In this document: positions 52,312 through 61,446 of the stretch, piece by piece
Position numbering within the stretch: the stretch's first letter is position 1
Layout: each line of letters opens with the position of its first letter
Assembly: GCF_900142225.1 (NCBI RefSeq)
Contig: NZ_FRAD01000018.1
Coordinates: 1 to 61,666, forward strand
Reading direction: 5' to 3'
DNA from: Hathewaya proteolytica DSM 3090
GTDB taxonomy: Bacteria; Bacillota; Clostridia; Clostridiales; Clostridiaceae
Length of the DNA stretch: 61,666 nucleotides
Notes under the pieces: generated by a model
The model's input: only the letters and a program-made list of their open reading frames with translations
What the model was told of the DNA's origin: nothing
The model's database searches: none
Translations under genes and position numbers: made by a program

Positions 52312-52965
52312 ATGGAATTTGAAGTGCCAAAGGTGGAAAAAGTTAAGAATATAGACAATAAAAAAATTCAATTTATGATAAAACGAATTTTTGATATATT
52401 ATTATCATTAATAGGAATAATAATTTTATCTCCTTTATTGTTTGGATTGTGGTTATGGATAAAAATAGATTCCAAAGGCAATGCCGTTTTTAAACAGAGG
52501 AGAATAGGAAAAGACGGAAAAGCTTTTACCATATATAAGTTTAGAACAATGGTGCCGGACGCAGAGAAAAAGTCTCAGTTGAAAATCGATGAAAAGGATT
52601 TGAGCAATTTCGTTTTTCAAAACAAAAATGATGACAGGATAACAAAAGCAGGTGCTTTTCTTAGAAAAACAAGCCTTGATGAGCTACCACAATTATTTAA
52701 TGTTTTAATTGGCAATATGAGCTTGGTGGGGCCTAGACCTGAAATACCAGAGGTGGTTAAGTATTATCCAGAGGAATACAAACAAAGGCTTTTGGTGACT
52801 CCTGGCATAACTGGCCTTGCCCAAATAAGTGGGCGGGGAGAAATCGAATTAGGTAAAACAGTATATTATGATGTTACTTATATTATAAATTTTTCAATTT
52901 GGAATGATGTAAAAATATTATTTAAAACAGTGACTTCAGTTTTAAAAAAAGATGGCGCTTTTTAA
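52312..52965 (+). CDS. Initiating phosphoglycosyl transferase (bacterial sugar transferase family)
   Basis: The 217-residue monotopic PGT has one hydrophobic segment (FDILLSLIGIIILSPLLFGL), then FKQRRIGKDGKAFTIYKFRTM, the DDRITKAGAFLRKTSLDELPQLFNVL catalytic DE region, MSLVGPRPE, and a TPGITGLAQISGRGE end. It moves a sugar-1-phosphate from a UDP-sugar to undecaprenyl phosphate and so starts the repeat unit. The short form without the N-terminal WcaJ-type membrane domain resembles PglC; a diNAcBac or similar sugar made via the CapD/PglF-like dehydratase would fit. Confidence 0.92.
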   Translation: MEFEVPKVEKVKNIDNKKIQFMIKRIFDILLSLIGIIILSPLLFGLWLWIKIDSKGNAVFKQRRIGKDGKAFTIYKFRTMVPDAEKKSQLKIDEKDLSNFVFQNKNDDRITKAGAFLRKTSLDELPQLFNVLIGNMSLVGPRPEIPEVVKYYPEEYKQRLLVTPGITGLAQISGRGEIELGKTVYYDVTYIINFSIWNDVKILFKTVTSVLKKDGAF

Positions 52966-52990
52966 AAGAGAAACATAAAGGTGAAAAAAG

Positions 52991-53704
52991 ATGGATAAAT
53001 ATGCAAACATATTGGGCTTCAAGGTTTTTAGAGGAAGCTTTAATGAAGCTTTAGATGAGATAGATAAATACGAAAAGGTAAATATAATATCGGGAAATCC
53101 TGAAGTATTGTATGCTGGTTTTAATGATGAGATATTAAGTAAAGAATTCTCATCCAATAGAGCTTTTATAATACCTGATGGAGTGGGAACAATTTTAGCA
53201 TCCAAAATGATAAAGTGCCCCGTGAAGGAAAAAATCGCCGGTATTGAATTTATGCAGGCAGTTCTTGAGAAATCTGCACGCCTTCAAAAGCCAGTATACC
53301 TTCTTGGAGCTTCTAGGGACGTGGTTCAGTGTTGTGTAGAGAAGATAAAACATCAGCACCCGGGAATTTTGGTGGCGGGCTATAGGGATGGTTATTTTTC
53401 CGACAAGGATGCAGAAGAGATTGTAGAGGAAATAATAAGATGTAAACCTTATGCTGTTTTCGTAGCCTTGGGTTGTCCAAAGCAGGAAATGTTCATAAAA
53501 AAATATATGGATGTTATTCCTGCCAATGTGTTTATGGGAGTTGGAGGTAGCTTTGATGGTATAAGTGGAAAAGTGAAGAGAGCTCCTAAGTTTATGATAA
53601 ATATGGGCATGGAATGGTTATACAGAACAATTGTGGATCCAAAGAGAATTGGAAGGTTGTCTAGTATTCCAAAATTTTTGTATCTTGTAAAGCGATATAA
53701 GTAA
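52991..53704 (+). CDS. WecG/TagA/CpsF-family glycosyltransferase
   Basis: The 237-residue GT26 enzyme has IPDGVGTILASKMI, EKIAGIEFMQAVLEKS, VFVALGCPKQEMFI and GVGGSFDGISGKVKRAP, which is the family signature. Relatives add ManNAc or ManNAcA to undecaprenyl-PP-GlcNAc as the second sugar, on the cytoplasmic face. The WbpI-like epimerase could supply the donor. It lies 25 nt after the PGT gene. Confidence 0.9.
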   Translation: MDKYANILGFKVFRGSFNEALDEIDKYEKVNIISGNPEVLYAGFNDEILSKEFSSNRAFIIPDGVGTILASKMIKCPVKEKIAGIEFMQAVLEKSARLQKPVYLLGASRDVVQCCVEKIKHQHPGILVAGYRDGYFSDKDAEEIVEEIIRCKPYAVFVALGCPKQEMFIKKYMDVIPANVFMGVGGSFDGISGKVKRAPKFMINMGMEWLYRTIVDPKRIGRLSSIPKFLYLVKRYK

Positions 53705-53722
53705 AAATAAGGAGGTATAAGT

Positions 53723-55030
53723 GTGAATATATTATTTATAGCATGTTACTCTCCCTTTATAAACAATTCTGCATCCATAAGAACACTGTATTATCTCAAT
53801 AACCTGGTGGATATTGAGGGAAACAGTGTTACTTTGCTTACGGTGGATTTCCCAAAAGATTCGGTTTACTTTGATGAGTATATTTTAAGTATGCTAGATA
53901 AGAGAGTCAAGGTTCACAGTATTTCTGGGGGAAAGCTTTTCAACAAGGTTATGCCTAGAAAAGTTCAGGGTGTAGTTGAAAAAATAAACGGGAATAAGAT
54001 TCAAAATAGCAATAGAGAAAAGATAAAGAGAATAATAAAGAGCATGAAAAATACTTTAGTGTCTCCGGATATGTATTATAGTTGGTCTAAGAGGGCGTCA
54101 GAGTATATGGTGAAATTAATGGCAAAAGAAAATTTTCAAGTTATATTCTCCATGCACGAACCCCCATCTAGCCATCTTTGCGCTCTTAGGATAAAAAAAT
54201 GTTTTAAGGATATTCCATGGGTGCAGTACTACAGCGATCCCTGGGTTAGGGACCCCAATAGGTCTTCTATGCCAAATCTTAGGAAGTTAAGAGAAGAGAA
54301 AATGGAGAAAGAAGTAGTATCTATGGGTGACAAATTTGTCTTTGTTTCAGAGGGAAATAGAGATGAATTTATAAAACTATACAATATACCTAAGGAAAAT
54401 ACATACTTAGTTCAACGAGGATTTGATATTAATAAATATGAGGAAATTTTAAAGGATAATCCGCCAGAAGGAGTAAAGAAAAACTGCATAAATATGGTGC
54501 ACACAGGGGAAATCTTTACAAAATTAAGAGATGTAAGACCCTTTATAATGGCATTAAAAGAACTGCAGAAAAAAAATATAAGTTTGTACAACAAGTTAAA
54601 TATAATGTTTTATGGAAATATTGATGATGAGAGCATAAAATCACAACTTGAGTCTGTAGATAAAATCACAGTAAAAAAAAGAGTACCATATAAAGAAGCT
54701 CTGGCCTATATGATTCACAGTGAAGTGTTAATATTACTTGGCAACAAAAACTCAAACCAAATTCCAGGAAAAATATACGATTATTACGGCACTAGAAACA
54801 ATATATTTGTCATATTAGGTGATGAAAAAGATCCTGTTAAATCTGTAACACAGGGTGTAGAAAAGTGTACTGTGGTAAACAATAACAGTGAAGATATCCT
54901 TAGGGGACTAAATCAAGTTATTAAAAAAGTTCAGGATAATAGAGATAGTGAGCCAATTATGGAGTATGAATGGAAAAATGTGACTTACAAACTTAATGGA
55001 ATATTGCAGGAGGCGGCCAGATGCATGTAA
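53723..55030 (+). CDS. Glycosyltransferase, GT4-like
   Basis: The 435-residue protein starts (GTG) MNILFIACYSPFINNSASIR. It has FSMHEPPSSHLCALRIK and WVQYYSDPWVRDP in the first domain and NMVHTGEIFTKLRDVRPFI and ILLGNKNSNQIPGKIYDYYG in the second. That is the layout of surface-polymer GTs that use a UDP-sugar. AAGGAGGTATAA precedes the GTG. The 3' end overlaps the next gene by 10 nt. Confidence 0.8.
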   Translation: MNILFIACYSPFINNSASIRTLYYLNNLVDIEGNSVTLLTVDFPKDSVYFDEYILSMLDKRVKVHSISGGKLFNKVMPRKVQGVVEKINGNKIQNSNREKIKRIIKSMKNTLVSPDMYYSWSKRASEYMVKLMAKENFQVIFSMHEPPSSHLCALRIKKCFKDIPWVQYYSDPWVRDPNRSSMPNLRKLREEKMEKEVVSMGDKFVFVSEGNRDEFIKLYNIPKENTYLVQRGFDINKYEEILKDNPPEGVKKNCINMVHTGEIFTKLRDVRPFIMALKELQKKNISLYNKLNIMFYGNIDDESIKSQLESVDKITVKKRVPYKEALAYMIHSEVLILLGNKNSNQIPGKIYDYYGTRNNIFVILGDEKDPVKSVTQGVEKCTVVNNNSEDILRGLNQVIKKVQDNRDSEPIMEYEWKNVTYKLNGILQEAARCM

Positions 55031-56169
55031 TGTTTATTCCCTCGTGGTACTCTAGTAAATCAAATGAGGTACACGGAAGTTTTTTTAAAGAGCAAGCCTT
55101 AGCTCTTCAAAGAGAGGGCATTAAGGTTACAGTAGCTTATAATGAAATATTTCCTATAACAAAGCTGGGGCGAATTGGTGAAAAAAAAGGCCTTTCCTTT
55201 CAAGTAGAGGATGGACTAAATACCTACAGGTATAAGGGGTACAATTTTTTACCCAAGAATCCATTGATGTTTCAATTGTTCAATAGGAGAATGGATAGCC
55301 TATACAAAGAAGTGGTGAGAAAGCAAGGAAAGGTAGATGTCATTCACGCTCAATCTTCCATGTGGGCAGGTATTTCTGCATTGTATATAAGCAAAAAATA
55401 CAATATTCCTCTTGTTATAACAGAACATTCATCATTAATTAAGGCAAAGCATTTAAGAAATAGCTATAAGAAACATGTATACAATGCCTATATGGGAGCG
55501 GATATCCTTATAGCTGTGGGAAATGGTCTAAAAAGTGAATTGGAAGATTTCACTAAAAGAAATGACATAGAGGTGGTACCCAATATAGTGAACAATAAGT
55601 TGTTTATTCCTTTTCCTGTGGAGAAGGAATATGAATTTTCCTTTTTTTCCTTGGGTTATTTAGAGGGAAATAAGGGAATGAAAGAGCTCATAATTGCTTT
55701 TACAGAGGCTTTTCGTGGTGGAAGTGAGCACCTTGTAATAGGTGGAGATGGAAGTGAAAAAGAAACATTGCAAAACCTTATAAGAGATAGTCATATGGAG
55801 TCCCAGATCCACTTAATAGGTGCTCTTTCCAGGCAGGAAGTGGCTGAAGAGATGAACAAATGTGATGCTTTCGTACTAGCCTCTCCCTATGAAACTTTTG
55901 GTGTAGTTTATATTGAGGCCATGTTTTGCGGAAAACCAGTTATCGGATTATATAATGGTGGCGCCGACAATATTATAAAATCCTATAATGGAATAATAAT
56001 AGAAAAAAACAACGGAATTTTGCTTAGAGATGCCTTAATTTATATGAAAAATAACATCCAAAATTATTCTTCAGAAAAAATTTGTAAAGAAACTATGAAT
56101 AAATACTCTTCTAATACTGTTGCAAAAATAATTTTCTCACTATATAATAAGGTGTGTAGAAAAATGTAG
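55021..56169 (+). CDS. Glycosyltransferase, GT4-type
   Basis: The 382-residue GT-B enzyme begins MHVMFIPSWYSSKSNEVHGSFF. It has VIHAQSSMWAGISALYISKK, VITEHSS, VPNIVNNKLF, and LASPYETFGVVYIEAMFCGKPVIG with the E-x7-E motif. It is the last gene of the polysaccharide locus. The start overlaps the previous stop (ATG inside the end of that gene), and AGGAGGCGG serves as ribosome site within the upstream gene. Confidence 0.86.
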   Translation: MHVMFIPSWYSSKSNEVHGSFFKEQALALQREGIKVTVAYNEIFPITKLGRIGEKKGLSFQVEDGLNTYRYKGYNFLPKNPLMFQLFNRRMDSLYKEVVRKQGKVDVIHAQSSMWAGISALYISKKYNIPLVITEHSSLIKAKHLRNSYKKHVYNAYMGADILIAVGNGLKSELEDFTKRNDIEVVPNIVNNKLFIPFPVEKEYEFSFFSLGYLEGNKGMKELIIAFTEAFRGGSEHLVIGGDGSEKETLQNLIRDSHMESQIHLIGALSRQEVAEEMNKCDAFVLASPYETFGVVYIEAMFCGKPVIGLYNGGADNIIKSYNGIIIEKNNGILLRDALIYMKNNIQNYSSEKICKETMNKYSSNTVAKIIFSLYNKVCRKM

Positions 56170-56235
56170 AAGTATGATACTATTTTATAAGTATGAAATA
56201 AATTTAGATATTTATAAAAAAAATAATTTTACATA

Positions 56236-56264
56236 TTGAAAAAAACCCGATTTAATATTATTAT
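56236..56264 (+). promoter_or_regulatory. Promoter of the cyclohydrolase-like gene
   Basis: TTGAAA (56236-56241) and TATTAT (56259-56264) are 17 bp apart, about 38 nt before the start codon. No strong terminator was seen for the polysaccharide locus between 56170 and 56235. Confidence 0.6.
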
Positions 56265-56301
56265 ATAATGGGATTTGAATTAAGGAGACAGGGGTAAAGT
56301 T

Positions 56302-56937
56302 ATGGAAAATTTAAGCGTTAAATCTTTTGTAGAAAAATTAGCCTCAAATGAACCAATACCAGGAGGAGGAAGCATAGCTGGTTTAGCCGCTTCTCTAGGT
56401 AGTGCTCTTAGCAGTATGGTATTTTCTCTCACTGTGGGCAAAAAAATTTATCGAGAGTTGTCAGAAGATGACAAAGATAAATTTGATTTTTGTTATAGTG
56501 AATGTAGAAAATATGTTGATAAGTTCATAAAGCTTATGAATGACGACGCAAACGTTTTCAGCGAGTTCATTAAGGTATTTTCTATGCCAAAGGAAACAGA
56601 GGAAGAGAAGCAAAAACGAAATGAGGCCATAGAAAAAGGCTATGAAAAGGCTATAAAAGCACCTTTGGAGACCATAAGTGAATGCGAAAAAGTTTATGAT
56701 CTTATAGCTGTTGCCGCTGAGTTTGGAAACAAAGGAGTTATATCCGACGCGGCTGTGTCTGTTATCATGCTTCATGCAGCGGTGGAAAGCTCCATTATCA
56801 ATATAAAAATCAACTTATCTGGTATAAAAGATGATAAGTTAAAGAGTGAAGTTTTAAATAAGTGCCAATCTGTACTAAAAGTAGGAGAAATCAAAAAAAG
56901 CAGAATTATGAATATGGTGGAAGAGCGACTAAAATAG
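56302..56937 (+). CDS. Cyclodeaminase/cyclohydrolase (FTCD_C) family protein
   Basis: The 211-residue helical protein begins MENLSVKSFVEKLASNEPIPGGGSIAGLAASLGSAL, the folate-binding start of the FTCD_C family. It also has LMNDDANVFSEFIKVF and AEFGNKGVISDAAVSVIMLHAA. Family members are methenyl-THF cyclohydrolases (FchA) or formimino-THF cyclodeaminases. It stands alone, without a formate-THF ligase or FolD gene nearby, so the exact folate step is open. Confidence 0.88.
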   Translation: MENLSVKSFVEKLASNEPIPGGGSIAGLAASLGSALSSMVFSLTVGKKIYRELSEDDKDKFDFCYSECRKYVDKFIKLMNDDANVFSEFIKVFSMPKETEEEKQKRNEAIEKGYEKAIKAPLETISECEKVYDLIAVAAEFGNKGVISDAAVSVIMLHAAVESSIINIKINLSGIKDDKLKSEVLNKCQSVLKVGEIKKSRIMNMVEERLK

Positions 56938-57017
56938 CTATGTGTAGTATTGGTATAAAGTAAACTTTATATATATGACAAAACTAAACAACGATAAAAA
57001 AATGAGAGGGATTTATT

Positions 57018-58184
57018 ATGGAAAAAGAAAAACATTATAAAAAAGCCATAGGGCTTGAAGGTTTTATCTGTACTGTGGTATTCTTTGGCTTTTTTATAAT
57101 ACTTGGAAGTATTATGGGTGCGCCAAATATGTTCAATACCCTTATGGAAACAGGATTTGACTTGTTGGTTAATACTGTATTAAAAATCACTGCATTAGCT
57201 GTTATTGCAGGGGCAGCAGCATCAATATTATCAGAATTTGGTGTAGTAAGTCTTATCAACAAATTACTTTCACCTTTGATGAAGCCGCTATATGATCTGC
57301 CAGGTGTTGCTTCACTTGGTATACTTACAACTTATTTGTCAGATAATCCAGCTATAATAACGTTGGCAGACAATAAGGTTTTCCTTCGATATTTTAAAAA
57401 GTATCAAGTTCCAGCTTTGACAAACCTAGGTACAAGCTTTGGTATGGGACTAATATTAACTGCTTTCATGATTGGACAAACTGGGCCAAAGGGCGAAACT
57501 TACATCTTATCAGCACTTATCGGTAACGTAGGTGCCGTGGTAGGAAGTGTTATAAGCTGTAGACTTATGATTCACCATACAAAGAAAGAGTATGGCACCG
57601 AATTACCAGCTGTTCAAGAAGAAGACAGCAACATAGATACAATTAATTATAGAGAAGTTAGAGAAGGCAGTGTTTCAGGAAGAATTCTAGAGAGTATGCT
57701 TGAAGGCGGTAAATCGGGAGTTGACATGGGTGTGGCAATTGTACCAGGTGTTATTATAATATGTACACTTGTTATGATGCTAACTATGGGGCCTGGCGCA
57801 AGTGGAAAATACACTGGAGCAGCTTACGAGGGTGTACCTCTTTTCCCTTGGATAGGCAAACAGCTTAGCTTCATTTTAGAACCTTTACTTGGATTTAAGA
57901 GTCCTGAGGCTATAGCATTCCCTATAACATCTCTTGGTGCAGTAGGAGCGGCAATAAGTCTTGTTCCTAACTTCTTAAAGCAGGGATTAATAGGGGGAAA
58001 TGAAATCGCTGTATTTACTGCTATGGGAATGTGCTGGAGTGGATACTTAAGTACACACGTAGCTATGATGGATAGTTTAAAATTTAGACACTTAACCGGT
58101 AGAGCAATTGTAAGCCATACCATTGGTGGATTATGTGCAGGAGTCGTGGCACACTTATTATTCTTATTAACTACATTGCTATAA
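57018..58184 (+). CDS. Nucleoside-recognition (GATE) domain membrane protein, CD0519/CD1768-like
   Basis: The 388-residue protein has about nine membrane segments. Two GATE-like stretches are visible: LKITALAVIAGAAASILSEFG and, later, SGVDMGVAIVPGVIIICTLVMM. TYLSDNPAIITLADN and TNLGTSFGMGLILTAFM are well-kept within clostridial relatives. Substrate is unknown; related proteins are thought to take part in transport or sporulation-linked membrane functions. The ribosome site is GAGAGGG, and a terminator follows. Confidence 0.75.
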   Translation: MEKEKHYKKAIGLEGFICTVVFFGFFIILGSIMGAPNMFNTLMETGFDLLVNTVLKITALAVIAGAAASILSEFGVVSLINKLLSPLMKPLYDLPGVASLGILTTYLSDNPAIITLADNKVFLRYFKKYQVPALTNLGTSFGMGLILTAFMIGQTGPKGETYILSALIGNVGAVVGSVISCRLMIHHTKKEYGTELPAVQEEDSNIDTINYREVREGSVSGRILESMLEGGKSGVDMGVAIVPGVIIICTLVMMLTMGPGASGKYTGAAYEGVPLFPWIGKQLSFILEPLLGFKSPEAIAFPITSLGAVGAAISLVPNFLKQGLIGGNEIAVFTAMGMCWSGYLSTHVAMMDSLKFRHLTGRAIVSHTIGGLCAGVVAHLLFLLTTLL

Positions 58185-58201
58185 AAATAATACATAATTT
58201 T

Positions 58202-58241
58202 AAAAGGAATTCTGGAAACTCAGGGTTCCTTTTCTTTTTTT
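58202..58241 (+). terminator. Intrinsic terminator after the GATE-domain gene
   Basis: AAAAGGAA-TT-CTG and CAG-GG-TTCCTTTT form a stem (two G-T pairs) closed by a short GAAACT loop, followed by a long T-tract. Confidence 0.85.
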
Positions 58242-58283
58242 TACATAATATAAAATGTATAGTATTATTCTGGAGGAATCAAA

Positions 58284-58664
58284 ATGAAGGACTTTTTTAA
58301 TTTATCCTATAATGAATTAATTTTTCTATGTGCGATTTTGGCAAATGAAATAAGCAATTGTCTTACTTCAAATGAACAAAGCATACTAGGGAATTTTTTA
58401 GAGGGACTGGGGCAAAATATACTAATTGCAAATTCCGTAAGCAGCTCATATCCACCACAGAGCAATGGCCCTAACTTTGGAACTCCAGGAGTTGGTCAAT
58501 ATGGAAGCGTGTACAGGTATGGATTCAAGGTGGATTCTAAAAGTGATGATACTATTTTTCAGCAGAATTTAAGCGAGGAAAACAGAAAAATAATAAATGA
58601 TATGGAAATGAAAATAGAGGAATTGCAAAAAAAGGTGGAGGAGCTAGAGAAAAAAACAATCTAA
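58284..58664 (+). CDS. Hypothetical protein, 126 residues, C-terminal coiled coil
   Basis: No family recognised. The N-terminal 50 residues are helical (LSYNELIFLCAILANEISNCL, then NEQSILGNFLEGLGQNILIANSV). A Pro/Gly/Ser/Tyr-rich linker follows (YPPQSNGPNFGTPGVGQYGS), and the C-terminus is a short coiled coil (MEMKIEELQKKVEELEKK). No signal peptide. The ribosome site is CTGGAGGAATC. It has a terminator just upstream, so it is probably a single transcription unit. Confidence 0.7.
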   Translation: MKDFFNLSYNELIFLCAILANEISNCLTSNEQSILGNFLEGLGQNILIANSVSSSYPPQSNGPNFGTPGVGQYGSVYRYGFKVDSKSDDTIFQQNLSEENRKIINDMEMKIEELQKKVEELEKKTI

Positions 58665-58751
58665 TTTATTTAAAATCAATTTTAAATATGGTATATTATT
58701 TACGTTGCTTGCCTTTAAATAGGCGTCAAAAATACAAAGGATGGTGTATTC

Positions 58752-59729
58752 ATGGATTATATTTTATTAATTGTAGGCTTCTTTTTTCTTATAAAAGGGG
58801 CAGATTTATTTGTGGACGGTTCCTCCGCTGTGGCAAAAAAAATTGGCATACCTGCTGTTATCGTGGGGCTTACCATAGTGTCTATAGGCACAAGTGCCCC
58901 AGAGTTAGCTGTTAGCACGATTTCTGCCATAGAAGGAAATAATGGAATAGCCCTTGGAAACGTGATAGGTTCCAATATATTCAATACCTTAGTGGTTTTA
59001 GGTGCCACTGCAGTATTTTCACCCCTATTTATTAAAAAAGACAGTGTAAAAAAAGATTTTCTTGTGTGCATAGTGGCATCAGTGCTACTATTTATATTAT
59101 CCTTTAACAAGTATTTTGGAGGAAAAGATAATGTAATAAGCAGATTAGACGGCATGATTCTTGTAGGCCTTTGTATCTTATACATATCCTATCTTATTTA
59201 CATCACAAAGAAAAACAAAAACAATATGGATATATGTGAAGAAGAAAAGAAGAGTATAGAAAAAATAAAGACAATGCCAAAGATTTTGCTAGGCATTGTA
59301 GGTATAATAGGCATAGTAGTAGGTGGTGAGTTTGTGGTAGACTCTGCAAGCAATATCGCTAGATCCCTAGGTATGAGCGATAAATTAGTGGGACTTACCA
59401 TAGTAGCTATGGGAACCTCTCTTCCAGAACTGGTAACATCTATTATGGCAGTGTTAAAGGGCGAAAACGAAATTGCCCTTGGAAACGTACTCGGCTCAAA
59501 CATATTCAACATATTTCTTATATTGGGGGTGTCATCTTGCATTACTCCAATAGCAGTTCCATCGGTTTTGGCAGTTGATCTTTTAATTTTAATATCTATA
59601 ACTATTTTGCTAGGATTGATCATATTCGTTTTTTCCAGAGACAAAGTAAAGAAATTAGTGCGAATTGAAGGTGTGATGCTTATTTTTATATACATTGCAT
59701 ATACCTTTTACATAATAATTCGCAAGTAA
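58752..59729 (+). CDS. Calcium/sodium antiporter, CaCA family (YrbG-like)
   Basis: The 325-residue membrane protein has the two inverted alpha-repeats of the family: VGLTIVSIGTSAPELAVS with GNVIGSNIFN in the first half, and VGLTIVAMGTSLPELVTS with GNVLGSNIFN in the second. About ten membrane segments are separated by a hydrophilic loop (KKNKNNMDICEEEKKS). It would exchange Ca2+ for Na+ (or K+) across the membrane. The start is ATG 58752 after AAAGGATGG. Confidence 0.93.
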   Translation: MDYILLIVGFFFLIKGADLFVDGSSAVAKKIGIPAVIVGLTIVSIGTSAPELAVSTISAIEGNNGIALGNVIGSNIFNTLVVLGATAVFSPLFIKKDSVKKDFLVCIVASVLLFILSFNKYFGGKDNVISRLDGMILVGLCILYISYLIYITKKNKNNMDICEEEKKSIEKIKTMPKILLGIVGIIGIVVGGEFVVDSASNIARSLGMSDKLVGLTIVAMGTSLPELVTSIMAVLKGENEIALGNVLGSNIFNIFLILGVSSCITPIAVPSVLAVDLLILISITILLGLIIFVFSRDKVKKLVRIEGVMLIFIYIAYTFYIIIRK

Positions 59730-59756
59730 AATTCATAAAAATTAATTATTTGATAC

Positions 59757-59785
59757 TTGTATTAATGTGTAAAGTATATTAGAAT
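59757..59785 (+). promoter_or_regulatory. Promoter of aspA
   Basis: TTGTAT (59757-59762) and TAGAAT (59780-59785) are 17 bp apart, about 85 nt before the start codon. Confidence 0.5.
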
Positions 59786-59873
59786 GATAGTATGAAGGAA
59801 ATAATTCATTTTTAAAATTATTTTGTAATAAATGATGTAAATACAGTCATTTAATCTGGAGGGAGTTATTGAT

Positions 59874-61286
59874 ATGGATTTTAGATTTGAAAGTGATTCA
59901 ATAGGGGAAAAACAAGTTCCAAAGGAAGCATACTATGGTGTACAAACATTAAGAGGATGTGAAAATTTTAGAATCACTGGAAGAGTGATGTGTAAAGAGT
60001 TTATTGACAGCTTAGCTGAAATAAAGAAAGCTTGTGCAATTACAAATAATGAAGTAAAGGAAATTTCCGATGACGTAAAGGATGCCATAGTAAAGGCATG
60101 TGACGAAATAATTGCAGGACAGCTACATGATCAGTTCATCGTTGACCCAATTCAAGGTGGAGCAGGAACTTCTGCAAACATGAACGTCAATGAAGTTGTA
60201 GCTAATAGAGCTGGAGAAATGCTTGGTGGGGCAAAGGGAGCTTATGACAAGGTTCATCCAAATGACCACGTAAACAGAGGTCAATCTACCAATGATGTTA
60301 TACCAACAGCAGGAAAGATCACAGCAATAAAATTACTTACTGCTTTAATTAAAAAAGCAGAGGATTTAGTTGTTGCTTTAGATAAGAAGTCTGCAGAGTT
60401 CAACGATGTTATAAAAATGGGAAGAACTCAGATGCAGGATGCAGTTCCAGTTAGATTAGGTCAGGAATTCAGAGCATATAGTTCAGCAATAAAAAGAGAT
60501 GTTGCTAGATTGAAGAATGCACAAAACAGTCTTTTTGTATGCAACATGGGTGGTACTGCCATAGGAACAGGCATAAATGCTGATGAAGTTTACTTCAAAA
60601 ATATAGTTAATAATCTTAACAAAGTAACTGGCATGGATTTCAAACAGGCAGAGGATTTAGTTGATAGCACTCAAAACCTTGATGGATTCGTTGCAGTTTC
60701 AAGTGTACTTAAGACATGTGCAGTAAATCTTTCAAAGATGTCTAACGATTTAAGACTTATGTCATCAGGACCAAGAACAGGCTTTGGTGAAATCAATCTT
60801 CCAGCTAAGCAGAATGGTTCTTCAATTATGCCAGGAAAAGTTAATCCAGTTATACCAGAGGTTGTATCACAGGTTGCTTTCAATGTAATAGGAAATGATA
60901 TGACAATTACCATGGCAGCAGAAGCTGGACAACTTGAATTAAATGCTTTTGAGCCAGTTATATTCTATAATCTATTTGAATCAATAGAAACACTTACTCA
61001 TGCAATAGATACATTAATCGTTAACTGCATAGATGGTATCGAAGCAAACAGAGAAAGATGTAAAAACATGGTGGAAAACAGCGTAGGTATCATAACTGCT
61101 ATATGCCCACATGTTGGATACAAAGAATCAGCTAAAATAGCAAAAATGGCAATAAAAACTGGAGAATCAGTAAGAAAAATAGCTTTAAGTGAAAATATAT
61201 TAACTGAAGAACAGTTAAATAAAATTCTTGATCCAATGGAAATGACTGAACCAGGAATACCAGGAAAAGAATTTTTAAATAAATAG
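59874..61286 (+). CDS. aspA: Aspartate ammonia-lyase
   Basis: AspA converts aspartate to fumarate and ammonia in the cytoplasm. The 470-residue length is typical. The N-terminal EAYYGVQTLRGCENFRITGR and GGAGTSANMNVNEVVANRA, then HPNDHVNRGQSTNDVIPTA, are aspartase spellings rather than fumarase ones. The superfamily signature GSSIMPGKVNPVIPE with the catalytic Ser loop is near residue 320. The ribosome site is TGGAGGGAG. The next structure downstream is the IS-borne terminator. Confidence 0.95.
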   Translation: MDFRFESDSIGEKQVPKEAYYGVQTLRGCENFRITGRVMCKEFIDSLAEIKKACAITNNEVKEISDDVKDAIVKACDEIIAGQLHDQFIVDPIQGGAGTSANMNVNEVVANRAGEMLGGAKGAYDKVHPNDHVNRGQSTNDVIPTAGKITAIKLLTALIKKAEDLVVALDKKSAEFNDVIKMGRTQMQDAVPVRLGQEFRAYSSAIKRDVARLKNAQNSLFVCNMGGTAIGTGINADEVYFKNIVNNLNKVTGMDFKQAEDLVDSTQNLDGFVAVSSVLKTCAVNLSKMSNDLRLMSSGPRTGFGEINLPAKQNGSSIMPGKVNPVIPEVVSQVAFNVIGNDMTITMAAEAGQLELNAFEPVIFYNLFESIETLTHAIDTLIVNCIDGIEANRERCKNMVENSVGIITAICPHVGYKESAKIAKMAIKTGESVRKIALSENILTEEQLNKILDPMEMTEPGIPGKEFLNK

Positions 61287-61359
61287 TAATTAGTAAATGT
61301 TTAAAGACTTGATTTTAATATAAAATACCCTAAAAAACTGCGTAACGATTTTTAAAATG

Positions 61360-61408
61360 TACCCTATAGAGTAGACATTATAAAAAAGTCTACCTATGGG
61401 GTATTTTT
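61360..61408 (+). terminator. IS-borne terminator downstream of aspA
   Basis: TACCCTATAGAGTAGAC (61360-61376) pairs with GTCTACCTATGGGGTA (61388-61403), and five T follow. It shares CCTATAGAGTAGACA and an A-rich loop with the hairpin at 298-343. It would end the aspA transcript and shield the transposase from read-through. A TATAAT at 61412-61417 just past it may serve the transposase. Confidence 0.75.
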
Positions 61409-61446
61409 GTGTATAATAGAATAAATAACATTAGGAGAATATACAA

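Noticed and set aside
59198..59695. 165-codon minus-strand frame inside the antiporter gene
   Set aside because: It is a shadow of a strongly coding plus-strand gene with full CaCA motifs; no ribosome site or family match on the minus strand.
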